Assembly: GCA_019637445.1 (NCBI GenBank)
Contig: JAHBVS010000001.1
Span: forward strand, 1,771,586-1,835,585
Source: Gemmatimonadaceae bacterium
Lineage (GTDB): Bacteria; Gemmatimonadota; Gemmatimonadetes; Gemmatimonadales; Gemmatimonadaceae
Direction: 5' to 3'
Length of the DNA stretch: 64,000 bases
In this document: positions 37,121 to 44,650 of the stretch, piece by piece
How positions within the stretch are numbered: position 1 is the stretch's first letter
Layout of the letters: the number at the start of each line of letters is the position of its first letter
Notes under the pieces: model-generated
What the model was told of the DNA's origin: nothing
What the model saw: only the letters and a program-made list of their open reading frames with translations
The model's database searches: none
Translations under genes and position numbers: made by a program

Positions 37121-37134
37121 CGAGAGCCACCTAT

Positions 37135-38175
37135 ATGAAGATCAAGCGGTGGATCCGGCGTGCGTTGGTTGCGACGGTGGGATTGGTCCTTGGTGTCGTA
37201 GCGGTGGCATATGGGACGGCCGTGGGCGCGAGCGCGCCGGTCGGGTTCCAGGTCATTCGCGCCGCCAGCGACAGCGGACGGTCGTTCGCGGTGGGGGTGT
37301 GGTATCCGACCACCGCGCGTGCGTGGCCCACGACGCAGGTTGGCGCCGTGTTGATGAACGTGGCACGCAATGCGGCTGTGCAGGGCCAGGCGCTGCCGCT
37401 GGTGGTGATCTCGCACGGCAACGGTGGCGGTCCAACGCGCCACGCCGACCTGGCGATGGCACTGGCCGCGGCGGGCTACGTCGTGGCCGCCCCGATGCAC
37501 AGAGGCGACAACTTCCTCGATCAAGGGCGCGCGGGTGAGGCGACACTGTTCCACGAGCGCGTGGCAGAGCTGCGGGCGACCATTGACGCGATGACCGTGC
37601 AGTGGCCGGATCGCGCGCGCCTCGATACCTCGCGCGTGGCGGCCTTCGGCTTCTCGGCTGGCGGCTTCACGGTCCTCGCCGCAGCCGGAGCGCAGCCAAA
37701 CCTGGGCCAACTAGCGGCACACTGCGCAGCTGCGCCGGAGTTCGTGTGCCGCGTGCTCCGGGAGACGGGGTCCGCCCTTCTGCGCTCCGACACGTCTGTG
37801 GCGCTTCCGCGCTTCGAGCGGGACCCACGGATCCGTGCCATCATCGTGGCCGCCCCGGGCCTCGGCTTCACGATGGACTCGGCGGCGCTGTCCGGCGTGA
37901 CGGTGCCGTTGCAGCTGTGGAACGGTGAGGCCGACGGCGTCGTGCCCTACGCGACGAACGCCCGGCGAATCCGTGAAGTGTTGGGGATGGGCGTTGACTT
38001 CCGCTCCGTGGCTGGCGCGGGTCATCCGTCGTTTCTCGTGCCCTGCGGCCTGCTGCGGCCGTCGGGGCTCTGTAGCGACCCCGACGGCTTCGACCGCCGC
38101 GCGTTCCACGCAACCATGAACGCGGCGGCGATCAGCTTCCTCGACACACGACTCAAGCGGCGGCGTTCGCCGTAA
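37135..38175 (+). CDS. Exported alpha/beta hydrolase, dienelactone-hydrolase-like
   Basis: A 346-residue protein with an N-terminal membrane or signal segment (ALVATVGLVLGVVAVAYGTAVG). The hydrolase core has the oxyanion-side motif VVISHGNGGG, the nucleophile elbow AFGFSAGGF (Ser about 167), the acid in WNGEADGVVPY and the catalytic His in GAGHPSFLVPC. This is the layout of platelet-activating-factor-hydrolase / dienelactone-hydrolase-like esterases. Two cysteine-containing loops (AHCAAAPEFVCRVL) may form a disulfide outside the cytoplasm. It is the last gene of the TetR-controlled operon and overlaps the DUF2798 stop on the opposite strand. Confidence 0.83.
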   Translation: MKIKRWIRRALVATVGLVLGVVAVAYGTAVGASAPVGFQVIRAASDSGRSFAVGVWYPTTARAWPTTQVGAVLMNVARNAAVQGQALPLVVISHGNGGGPTRHADLAMALAAAGYVVAAPMHRGDNFLDQGRAGEATLFHERVAELRATIDAMTVQWPDRARLDTSRVAAFGFSAGGFTVLAAAGAQPNLGQLAAHCAAAPEFVCRVLRETGSALLRSDTSVALPRFERDPRIRAIIVAAPGLGFTMDSAALSGVTVPLQLWNGEADGVVPYATNARRIREVLGMGVDFRSVAGAGHPSFLVPCGLLRPSGLCSDPDGFDRRAFHATMNAAAISFLDTRLKRRRSP

Positions 38176-38389
38176 GGCCGGCGACGACTCGTCGCACGGC
38201 AGGCGCGACGACCGCTACCGTCGGGAAGGCCACTGGCCAGGTCGTGAGGCAGCTCCGCAACCAGGCGGCCGGGATGCCGCCGTGCCAGCCCTGATTGAGC
38301 AGGAGCACGAAGGCCGAGACAATCGAGACCATGATGGCTGAGAGCAGGGCGCTGAAGAGGATGGGGGCGTAACGCGGATGGATGTGCAC
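38153..38389 (-). CDS. DUF2798 small membrane protein
   Basis: A 78-residue protein from GTG 38389, chosen because GGAG lies just upstream and the product then begins VHIHPRYAP, typical of DUF2798. Two membrane helices (LFSALLSAIMVSIVSAFVLLL and TWPVAFPTVAVVAPAV; first quoted to 20 residues or fewer in the family) flank a polar loop NQGWHGGIPAAW. It is 11 bp downstream of the DUF2938 gene, under the MerR promoter. Its 3' end overlaps the convergent hydrolase gene by 23 bp. Function unknown. Confidence 0.8.
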   Translation of the reverse strand: MHIHPRYAPILFSALLSAIMVSIVSAFVLLLNQGWHGGIPAAWLRSCLTTWPVAFPTVAVVAPAVRRVVAGLTANAAA

Positions 38390-38399
38390 GGTGACTCCG

Positions 38400-38891
38400 T
38401 TAGATGGGATTGCTGAGTTGGATGATCCACCCGGCGACGTACAATCCCGCGCCGTAGACCAGGTGGGTGATGAGACTTTGTAGCCGTGTGGCCGTGGGGT
38501 TCGGCGTACGGGCGCCGGCAATGCCGGCGCCCATCGCCGGCTGCATCACGAGGAGCGGTGCGACGACCGTGACCAGGCCGACAAGGAGCGCCGGCCCCAC
38601 GGTCGGCCGCGCCAGCCACGCCGGGCCGGCCCACACCACGAGCAGGGTCGCGAAGCCGATGCCGATGCCGTAGTGGGCACACCAGCCAAGCAGGTGCTCC
38701 CAAGGAAGTGGCGCTGCGGCCTTGATCGACGCGTGGCGAAAACGACCGCGCGGCATGTAGGCGAACCAGCGGCCGATCAGGCGGTAGTCGGCACGCGGAA
38801 AGCCGAACAGCGGCTGCCGCGCGACGCCCCAGACGTCCATCGCTGCCGTAGCGATGATGCCGACGGCGAGTGTGCGCAGGGTGAGGTCCAA
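38400..38891 (-). CDS. DUF2938 membrane protein
   Basis: A 163-residue inner-membrane protein with four or five helices, matching DUF2938: VGIIATAAMDVWGVARQPLFG at the start, RLIGRWFAYMPRGRFRH, EHLLGWCAHYGIGIGFATLL, QPAMGAGIAGARTPNPTATR and LITHLVYGAGLYVAGWI (in parts). It is first gene of an operon with DUF2798, transcribed from a MerR-type promoter with a 19-bp spacer, divergent from the merR gene. Role unknown; control by a SoxR-like regulator hints at a redox or toxic-compound response. Confidence 0.85.
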   Translation of the reverse strand: MDLTLRTLAVGIIATAAMDVWGVARQPLFGFPRADYRLIGRWFAYMPRGRFRHASIKAAAPLPWEHLLGWCAHYGIGIGFATLLVVWAGPAWLARPTVGPALLVGLVTVVAPLLVMQPAMGAGIAGARTPNPTATRLQSLITHLVYGAGLYVAGWIIQLSNPI

Positions 38892-38930
38892 GGAATGCTC
38901 CAGGGCTGGCGGGTGAAGTGCGAGGATGGC

Positions 38931-38961
38931 AGTCTAGACGTTGAAGTGGACTTGAGGTCAA
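38931..38961 (-). promoter_or_regulatory. MerR-type promoter with 19-bp spacer
   Basis: On the minus strand TTGACC (38956-38961) and TAGACT (38931-38936) are separated by exactly 19 bases holding an imperfect dyad TCAAGTCCACTTCA. Overlong spacers of this kind are the mark of MerR activators, which twist the DNA to make the promoter usable. It points to DUF2938-DUF2798. Confidence 0.78.
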
Positions 38962-38971
38962 GGGGGGCTCG

Positions 38972-39382
38972 ATGGACATCGGCGAAGTCGTGGAGCAGTC
39001 CGGGGTCAGCGCATCGGCGCTGCGCTACTACGAGGCGCAGGGCCTGATTCGCTCCGTAGGGCGAGCGGGAGCGCGGCGACAGTTCGCGCCCGATGTGCTC
39101 GATCGGCTGTCATTGTTGGCCTTGGGCCAGATGGCTGGGCTGTCACTCAAGGAGATCGCGGCGATGCTGCCGTTGGATGCGCCGCCGCGGGTGGACCGCG
39201 AGCTGCTCTCGCGCCGTGCGGACGAGCTGGACCATCGGATCCGGCAGCTGACGGCGATGCGCAACGGCCTGCGGCACGCGGCCGTGTGTCGAGCACCCGA
39301 CCACCTGCAGTGCCCGACGTTCAGGCGATTGGTGCGAGTCGCCATGCGTGGTCGGGGAGGGACACGGCGCCGGCGCGGCTGA
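38972..39382 (+). CDS. MerR-family activator, SoxR-like
   Basis: A 136-residue regulator. The MerR winged helix is complete: DIGEVVEQSGVSASALRYYE, then GLIRSVGRAGARRQFAPDV, then a coiled dimer helix. The C-terminus has two cysteines (AVCRAPDHLQCPTFRRL), fewer than the four that hold the SoxR [2Fe-2S] cluster, so redox sensing through a cluster is doubtful; a thiol pair or metal is possible. GGGGGG precedes ATG 38972. It is divergent from DUF2938, whose promoter has the 19-bp spacer expected for this family. Confidence 0.9.
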   Translation: MDIGEVVEQSGVSASALRYYEAQGLIRSVGRAGARRQFAPDVLDRLSLLALGQMAGLSLKEIAAMLPLDAPPRVDRELLSRRADELDHRIRQLTAMRNGLRHAAVCRAPDHLQCPTFRRLVRVAMRGRGGTRRRRG

Positions 39383-39427
39383 GGAAACGGCCAGCGCCGT
39401 CCCGCGCGCTTCGGCGTATCATCCTCC

Positions 39428-40372
39428 ATGCGGCAGCGCGTCGGACTCCTGGTATTGCTTACATCGGCTACGGCGCCGCTGGTTGCCTGTGTCACAGTTC
39501 GCACAGAGCGACCGGACGAGATGGCGCCCGTGGAGTTCGCCACCGGGGCCCTTTGGGCTGTGCCAGCCTGCTCCGTAGTCGACACCACCGCTGCGAGTCC
39601 GGACACGATCCGTGTGCTGAACGTCCGAGCGCCGGCTCCCGATGCGGCGATGCCCGTCTGTCCGAAGCAGCGGCTGACGTTCGTGGACGCGCCTGTCGCG
39701 TACGCACTCCAAGTGCCAACAGGCGCAGACCTGCGCGATGTGATCGAGGTCGGCGTCGGTGTGAGTCGTCTTAGGCCCGACGTCGTCGTGACTACCTCCA
39801 CTGAAGTGGTGGAGTTCGCGCGCAAACGGGGCGGCTACAGTGTCGAAGCCTTGCCTTGGCAGTGGACCTATGTGCTGGTCACCGCCGAAGCCCGCGCCAT
39901 CGCGCGCTTCTCCTCGCCCCTGGAGCGCGACGCCCTCGCACGCGAGGCCGTACGCGCGCCAGCGCGTGGGGCCGTAGAGCCGTTCCCTGGTCGAGGCAAT
40001 GCCGACTGCACTGCGCCTGCCCTGACCGCCCGCGTCGAACCCAGTCGCGCCATCGCCTACGTGGAAGGAGATGGTATCTCGCGATCGCTCGCCGAACGAC
40101 TGGTCGTGATCACGGGGCTAGAGCGCGTGGTTGCGCTAGGCGCGGACTCAGTGGACGGAGCCCTGCGCTCCGGCCGTGCCGCGGCCGCGGTGTTCCCCAT
40201 ACCGCGCGATCCTCGCACAGGCTGCGCCGTGCCTGAGGGACTGCGCGTTCCTGCCACTGCCGTGCCGCTGGTTGATGTCCACGCCCACGTGATCGTTCGC
40301 CGGGGCAGCGGCGCCGCGTTCGTCATCGCGCCCGATGGCTCGCTGCACTTCGCACGTCGAGCGTCGCGATGA
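39428..40372 (+). CDS. Lipoprotein of unknown function upstream of two-component genes
   Basis: A 314-residue lipoprotein with lipobox LVAC (Cys21). The mature part has no recognised family. It contains four further cysteines that could form two disulfides (for example PACSV and MPVCPKQ, then NADCTAP and RTGCAVP), and two segments with an alternating hydrophobic pattern. A possible substrate-binding-like portion (LERVVALGADSVDGALRSGR, AAAVFPIPRDP) appears late in the chain. Its ATGA overlaps the sensor kinase gene start, so it belongs to the same operon and may be an accessory sensor protein for it. Confidence 0.65.
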   Translation: MRQRVGLLVLLTSATAPLVACVTVRTERPDEMAPVEFATGALWAVPACSVVDTTAASPDTIRVLNVRAPAPDAAMPVCPKQRLTFVDAPVAYALQVPTGADLRDVIEVGVGVSRLRPDVVVTTSTEVVEFARKRGGYSVEALPWQWTYVLVTAEARAIARFSSPLERDALAREAVRAPARGAVEPFPGRGNADCTAPALTARVEPSRAIAYVEGDGISRSLAERLVVITGLERVVALGADSVDGALRSGRAAAAVFPIPRDPRTGCAVPEGLRVPATAVPLVDVHAHVIVRRGSGAAFVIAPDGSLHFARRASR

Positions 40373-42018
40373 GCTTCCGAACCCGTCTGACGCTTGCGCT
40401 CGCCGCGCTGGGGACCATCCCGCTGCTGCTCTTCGGGCTCGGGCTGAACTGGGCGTTGGGTGCGCGGCTCGAACAGGAGTCCGAGGCGCGGCTGGATCTC
40501 GCGGCCTTCAGCGTCGAGCAGCAACTGACGCAGCTCGCGGTTCCACTGGGCGAGCGCGTGCAGGGTGCGGCCGCCGAGCTGGCGCGGGACAATCGCTTTC
40601 GGCTCGCACTGGCCGACGATCAATCTGCCGAGCGCCTGTGGTTGCTCGACTGGGCATCGGCGGCGATGCGGTCCGCAGGACTCACATTTCTGCAACTACA
40701 CGACTCCACGGGTCGGATCCTGAGCTCCGGCCACAATCGCAACGAGCACGGACGCCTCGCGGCCGCGGTGCCGCAGCTGTTCCGTGACAGTGCGCGACTT
40801 GCCGTCGTTGACGCACGAACGCCGGATGGGAGCCGTCGCAGCCTCGTAGTGATCGCCACCATCAGCGCGCGAGGAGAGCGATTCACGCTGGTCGGTGGCG
40901 TGCCGTTCGACTCCGCGCGAGTGTCTGCGTTCTCGACGGATCCCAGCATCACGTCGGTGCTCCGTCTCGATACAGGTTTCGCCGCCTCCGGCGTTCCTGT
41001 TCGGAGGCTCTCGCTCCCGTATCTCGACGACGCCAACAGCCGCGCGGCCACGACCGCAGTCCTGACTCTGCTGCACGACACAGCGAGCGCCCGCGAGCTC
41101 AAGGCGAGGTTGCGCAACTCGCTGCTGGCGGCCGTGGCAATCACGCTGCTGCTCGCCTTCGGAGTGGCCACGATCCTTGGCCAGCGCATCTCCCGGCCGC
41201 TGGCGCAGCTGGCCAGCCGCACCGCCGCACTCGATCTCGACCGCCTCGACCAGACGTTCAGCTCCGGGCGCGATGACGAGCTCGGCGCGCTCGAGCAGAC
41301 CTTCGATACGCTCACCGGCCGACTGCGCGCCAGCGTTGGCCGGTTGCGGGAGGTCGAACGCGCCGCAGCAACCGGTGAGCTCGCCCGCCAGGTGAACCAC
41401 GACATCAAGAACGGGCTGGCTCCGATTCGCAACGTGCTCCGGCACCTCGGCCAGGTCGCTGAGCGCGAGCCGGAGCAACTCGCCCAGATGTTCAAGGAGC
41501 GCCGCGGTACCCTCGAGTCCAGCGTGGAGTACCTCGACACGCTGGCTCGCAACTATGCCAAGCTCACGCCGTCGTTGGACCGCGGACCCACGGACCTGCG
41601 GCCAATCCTTGCCAAGCTGGCGGCTGCGGTCACGGCGTGCACTGTCGAACTCGACCTGCCTGATGCGCTCCCCAAGGTCCGTGCCGACGCCATCGTTCTG
41701 CGGCGAATACTCGAGAACCTCATTGCGAACGCCGCCGAGGCGATGGAAGGCATGCCAGGGCGCATCGCAGTCTCCGGCGCAGTGATCGGCGAGGTGAGTG
41801 ATCGTCGCGTGCGGGTCGCGATCACCGACACCGGCAGGGGAATGACGCGCGCCGAACTCGATCGCGCCTTCGACGACTTCCATACCACCAAGGCCAGCGG
41901 CACTGGGCTCGGCCTTTCGGTCGTGCGTCGCCTGCTAATGGACGTCGGCGGCTCCGTGCGGGCCGAGACCGCGCCGGGCGACGGATCCACCTTTACCATC
42001 GAGTTACCGGCCGCATGA
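40369..42018 (+). CDS. Membrane sensor histidine kinase, NtrB/AtoS-like
   Basis: A 549-residue sensor kinase. TM1 is near residues 5-27, an extracytoplasmic sensor region of about 220 residues follows, and TM2 is LLAAVAITLLLAFGVATIL (about 249-267). Next is a HAMP domain (SRPLAQLASRTAALDLDRLD). The phospho-acceptor His is in ARQVNHDIKNGLAPIRNVL (near 344), an unusual H-D-I-K context. HATPase boxes are N (ENLIANAAEAM), G1 (DTGRGMTRAEL) and G2 (GTGLGLSVV). It overlaps both neighbours by 4 bp and would phosphorylate the NtrC-type regulator that follows. Confidence 0.93.
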   Translation: MSFRTRLTLALAALGTIPLLLFGLGLNWALGARLEQESEARLDLAAFSVEQQLTQLAVPLGERVQGAAAELARDNRFRLALADDQSAERLWLLDWASAAMRSAGLTFLQLHDSTGRILSSGHNRNEHGRLAAAVPQLFRDSARLAVVDARTPDGSRRSLVVIATISARGERFTLVGGVPFDSARVSAFSTDPSITSVLRLDTGFAASGVPVRRLSLPYLDDANSRAATTAVLTLLHDTASARELKARLRNSLLAAVAITLLLAFGVATILGQRISRPLAQLASRTAALDLDRLDQTFSSGRDDELGALEQTFDTLTGRLRASVGRLREVERAAATGELARQVNHDIKNGLAPIRNVLRHLGQVAEREPEQLAQMFKERRGTLESSVEYLDTLARNYAKLTPSLDRGPTDLRPILAKLAAAVTACTVELDLPDALPKVRADAIVLRRILENLIANAAEAMEGMPGRIAVSGAVIGEVSDRRVRVAITDTGRGMTRAELDRAFDDFHTTKASGTGLGLSVVRRLLMDVGGSVRAETAPGDGSTFTIELPAA

Positions 42019-43385
42019 GCCATCTCCTCGTTGTCGATGATGTCGCGACGCTCGCCGAGCAGTATGCGTACGACCTGACGCGCATCGGCGGGCACAGCGT
42101 GCGCACGGCACCCAACGGCGGTGTCGCGCTGCGCCTGCTCGAATCGGGTGGAGTGGATTGCGTGATCCTCGACCTCGAGATGCCAGGCATCGATGGCTTC
42201 GAGGTGCTGCGCACGCTGCGGCATCGTGGCGACGACGTGCCGGTGATCGTGTACACGGGCACGGGTGACTTCGACCGCTGCATCGAAGCCGTGCGGCTCG
42301 GCGCGTCGGGGTTCATCGACAAGGCCGAACCGATGGAGCGCGTGGCGCAGGAAGTCGAGGGCGCCATCGAGCGGCACCGCCTGCGCCGCGAGCTCTTCGC
42401 ACTCCAAGCGCGCCTTGGCGAGTCCTCGCTGTTCGGCCACAGCGCCGCGATGCGGAAGCTCCGTGACGAGATTGCGCGCGCAGCGCCGGTGAAGAGCAGT
42501 GTCCTGATCACCGGCGAGAGCGGCACGGGAAAGGAGCTCGTCGCGCGCGAGCTGCATCGGAATGGCGCGCATCCTGCCGCGCCGTTCATCGCACTCAACT
42601 GCGCGGCGTTGCCGGAGAACCTCGTGGAAGCCGAGCTGTTCGGCCACGAGCGCGGTGCGTTCACCGGGGCCTCGGCGGCGCGAAAGGGCGCGTTCGAAGC
42701 AGCCGGGGACGGCACACTATTTCTCGACGAGATCGGCGAGATGCCGCTGGCGACTCAGCCGAAGCTGCTGCGGGTGCTGGAGAACCACACGGTCACGCGC
42801 GTGGGGAGCAACACGGCGACGAAGGTGAGTGCGCGCGTCGTGGCGGCCACCAATCGCGACCTGGACCAGATGGCGCGCGAGGGCGGCTTCCGCGAGGACC
42901 TGTACTATCGACTCAACGTCTTGGTCATCCGCACGCCGCCGCTGCGGGAGCGTCGGGAGGACATTGCGCCGCTGGCGGAGCGATTCGTCGAGTTGACCTG
43001 TCGCGACTTCGGAATCCTCGCCAAGCGGCTCTCGCCTGAGGCGCGCGAGGCCTTGGTGGCGCAGGATTGGCGGCGCAACAACGTGCGCGAGCTACGAAAC
43101 GCCATCGAACGGGCGGTGGTAAACGCCGAGGGCGAGACGATTCGCGCGGAACACCTCGCGCCGGGACTTCGCAGTGGTTCGGCGTCCTCAGGCAGCTCGC
43201 CTGGCGCCATGGACGGCGCCGAGTCCTTCCACGCGCAGCGAACGGACGCCGAGCGCCGCATCGTGTTGGCCGCGCTCGAGCGGCACGGTTGGCAGATCAC
43301 ACGCACTGCCGCGGCGTTGGAGCTCGCGGACCACGCGAGTCTGCTCAAGATCATGCGACGGCTGGGGATTCAGCGCGAAGGCTAG
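42015..43385 (+). CDS. NtrC-family sigma-54-dependent response regulator
   Basis: A 456-residue bacterial enhancer-binding protein. The receiver domain (1-120) has its phospho-acceptor Asp in CVILDLEMPG. The AAA+ domain has Walker A GESGTGKE, the sigma-54-contacting GAFTGA loop, Walker B GTLFLDEIGEM and an arginine-finger segment. A C-terminal Fis-type helix-turn-helix (ITRTAAALELADHASLLKIMRRLGI, in part) is present. It activates sigma-54 RNA polymerase when phosphorylated by the upstream kinase. A candidate enhancer palindrome lies 17 bp after the stop and a probable sigma-54 promoter lies 150 bp downstream, before the TPR lipoprotein gene. Confidence 0.95.
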   Translation: MSHLLVVDDVATLAEQYAYDLTRIGGHSVRTAPNGGVALRLLESGGVDCVILDLEMPGIDGFEVLRTLRHRGDDVPVIVYTGTGDFDRCIEAVRLGASGFIDKAEPMERVAQEVEGAIERHRLRRELFALQARLGESSLFGHSAAMRKLRDEIARAAPVKSSVLITGESGTGKELVARELHRNGAHPAAPFIALNCAALPENLVEAELFGHERGAFTGASAARKGAFEAAGDGTLFLDEIGEMPLATQPKLLRVLENHTVTRVGSNTATKVSARVVAATNRDLDQMAREGGFREDLYYRLNVLVIRTPPLRERREDIAPLAERFVELTCRDFGILAKRLSPEAREALVAQDWRRNNVRELRNAIERAVVNAEGETIRAEHLAPGLRSGSASSGSSPGAMDGAESFHAQRTDAERRIVLAALERHGWQITRTAAALELADHASLLKIMRRLGIQREG

Positions 43386-43401
43386 CTGCGCGACGCGTCC
43401 G

Positions 43402-43419
43402 CGTGTCCAGGCGGACACG
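43402..43419. promoter_or_regulatory. Palindrome, candidate enhancer site for the NtrC-type regulator
   Basis: CGTGTCC-AGGC-GGACACG is a perfect dyad 118 bp before the -24 element of the probable sigma-54 promoter. A half site GCGGACACG recurs at 43445-43453, 34 bp away (about three helical turns). It could alternatively act as a terminator hairpin for the regulator gene. Confidence 0.55.
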
Positions 43420-43535
43420 TGCATTCCACGACGATTGTGCTCGCGCGGACACGCCACGCGAAGGCCCGCCGAGTGGCGACGCTGCAAGCCGAGGATTCAC
43501 AACAGCTTGCGCGATGGCATCGTGACCGTGCCAAA

Positions 43536-43551
43536 CGGTACGCCTGATGCC
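43536..43551 (+). promoter_or_regulatory. Probable sigma-54 promoter of the TPR lipoprotein gene
   Basis: CGGTACGCCTGATGCC keeps the essential GG and GC separated by 10 bases (GG 43537-43538, GC 43549-43550) and the ACG and TGC of the consensus TGGCACG-N4-TTGCA. It mismatches at the T before GG, the C after it and one T. The predicted transcription start is about 43562, 40 bp before the gene. Confidence 0.5.
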
Positions 43552-43566
43552 TTTCCTGTGGACCGA

Positions 43567-43582
43567 CGGGAAATGATTCCCG
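43567..43582. promoter_or_regulatory. Small inverted repeat in the leader of the TPR gene
   Basis: CGGGAA-ATGA-TTCCCG is a perfect six-base dyad between the predicted sigma-54 start site and the GGGAGG ribosome-binding site (43591-43596). It could be an operator or a small RNA hairpin. Confidence 0.4.
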
Positions 43583-43601
43583 CCACCACAGGGAGGTCAG
43601 C

Positions 43602-44579
43602 ATGACCCGCAACAAGCAGCAGCACCTGTCCCTCGGCCACCTCACCATGGTTCCCGTGGTGGCCTTCACCCTGGCCTTCGCCGCCTGCGACGGCAAGGAC
43701 GAGCCGAAGTCGAAGCAGGTTGTCTCGGCGCAGGCCGTGACGCCCGGGATCACGCCGACAGCGATGGTCACGCGCGTGACGCCCGCCAAGGACATTCCGG
43801 TGCAGCCGGTGTCGACGCCCGCGCCGACGAGCTTCGGCAGCGCCGAGGAGGCCTACGAGGGCGGCGACTTCAAGACGGCGGCGCGGATGTACCGCACGCA
43901 GGTGGAGGAGACGCCTGGCTTCGGCCACGGGCACTACATGCTCGGCCTGTCGAGCTGGAAGGCCGGGGACTTCGAGGGCGCCAAGCAGGCGTTCGAGAAG
44001 AGCATCGAGATCACACCGACGTTCGCGAAGGCCTACTTCAACCTGGGGCGCGTGCTGCTCGACCTCGACCGCGTGCCCGAAGCCATGGAGGTGATCGAGA
44101 AGGGAAGGACCATCGACTCCACGTCGGGTGAGGGGCTGCGCCTCGTCGCCCGCGCGCAGGCCGAGTCCGGCAACGTCGATGGCGCGATCGCGACCTACAA
44201 GGAACTCCTCGTGCGGAACGAGGACGACGTGTGGGGTCTCAACAACCTCGGCATGCTCTACCTGCAGCGCGGCAACGTGGACGAGGCGCTCGGTCCGCTC
44301 GCCCGTGCCGTGCAGGTGAAGCCGACGGCGCCGCTGTTCCTCAACAACCTGGGGATGGCGCTGGAGCGGTCGGGGCATCCGGTGGCCGCGCTGCGTCGGT
44401 ATGAACTCGCGGTGCAGCATGACTCGAGCTACGTGAAGGCCGTGCGGAATGCCGAGCGGATGAAGGGGATCGTCCCCACCGGGGAGGTTGTGGACGAGGT
44501 CAGCGTGACCGTGCTGGCCGAGGGGTTCCGGCTGGTGGTGCGGTCGTGGAAGACGGACGTTGCGGTTCTGACGCCGTGA
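43602..44579 (+). CDS. TPR-repeat lipoprotein
   Basis: A 325-residue lipoprotein (AFTLAFAAC lipobox, Cys29) with a 40-residue Thr/Pro linker and then about five tetratricopeptide repeats: AYEGGDFKTAARMYRTQ, AGDFEGAKQAFEKSIEITP, LDRVPEAMEVIEKG, GNVDGAIATYKELL and GNVDEALGPLARAVQVKP. TPRs bind partner proteins, so this may be an envelope scaffold. GGGAGG lies six bases before the ATG. It follows the NtrC-type regulator gene after 216 bp that contain a sigma-54-like promoter and an enhancer-like palindrome, so it is a likely regulon member. It ends at a strong terminator shared with the convergent gene. Confidence 0.85.
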   Translation: MTRNKQQHLSLGHLTMVPVVAFTLAFAACDGKDEPKSKQVVSAQAVTPGITPTAMVTRVTPAKDIPVQPVSTPAPTSFGSAEEAYEGGDFKTAARMYRTQVEETPGFGHGHYMLGLSSWKAGDFEGAKQAFEKSIEITPTFAKAYFNLGRVLLDLDRVPEAMEVIEKGRTIDSTSGEGLRLVARAQAESGNVDGAIATYKELLVRNEDDVWGLNNLGMLYLQRGNVDEALGPLARAVQVKPTAPLFLNNLGMALERSGHPVAALRRYELAVQHDSSYVKAVRNAERMKGIVPTGEVVDEVSVTVLAEGFRLVVRSWKTDVAVLTP

Positions 44580-44599
44580 TTCCGGACGCGGGTGCTTCG

Positions 44600-44638
44600 A
44601 GTCAGCGGGCGAGTCGCAGCGCGGCTCGCCCGCTGATT
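44600..44638. terminator. Bidirectional terminator between TPR and hydroxy-acid dehydrogenase genes
   Basis: TCAGCGGGCGAG (44602-44613) pairs perfectly with CTCGCCCGCTGA (44625-44636), loop 11 bases, with two more pairs outside. It lies between convergent genes and can stop transcription from both sides. Confidence 0.75.
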
Positions 44639-44650
44639 CACATTGGATGT

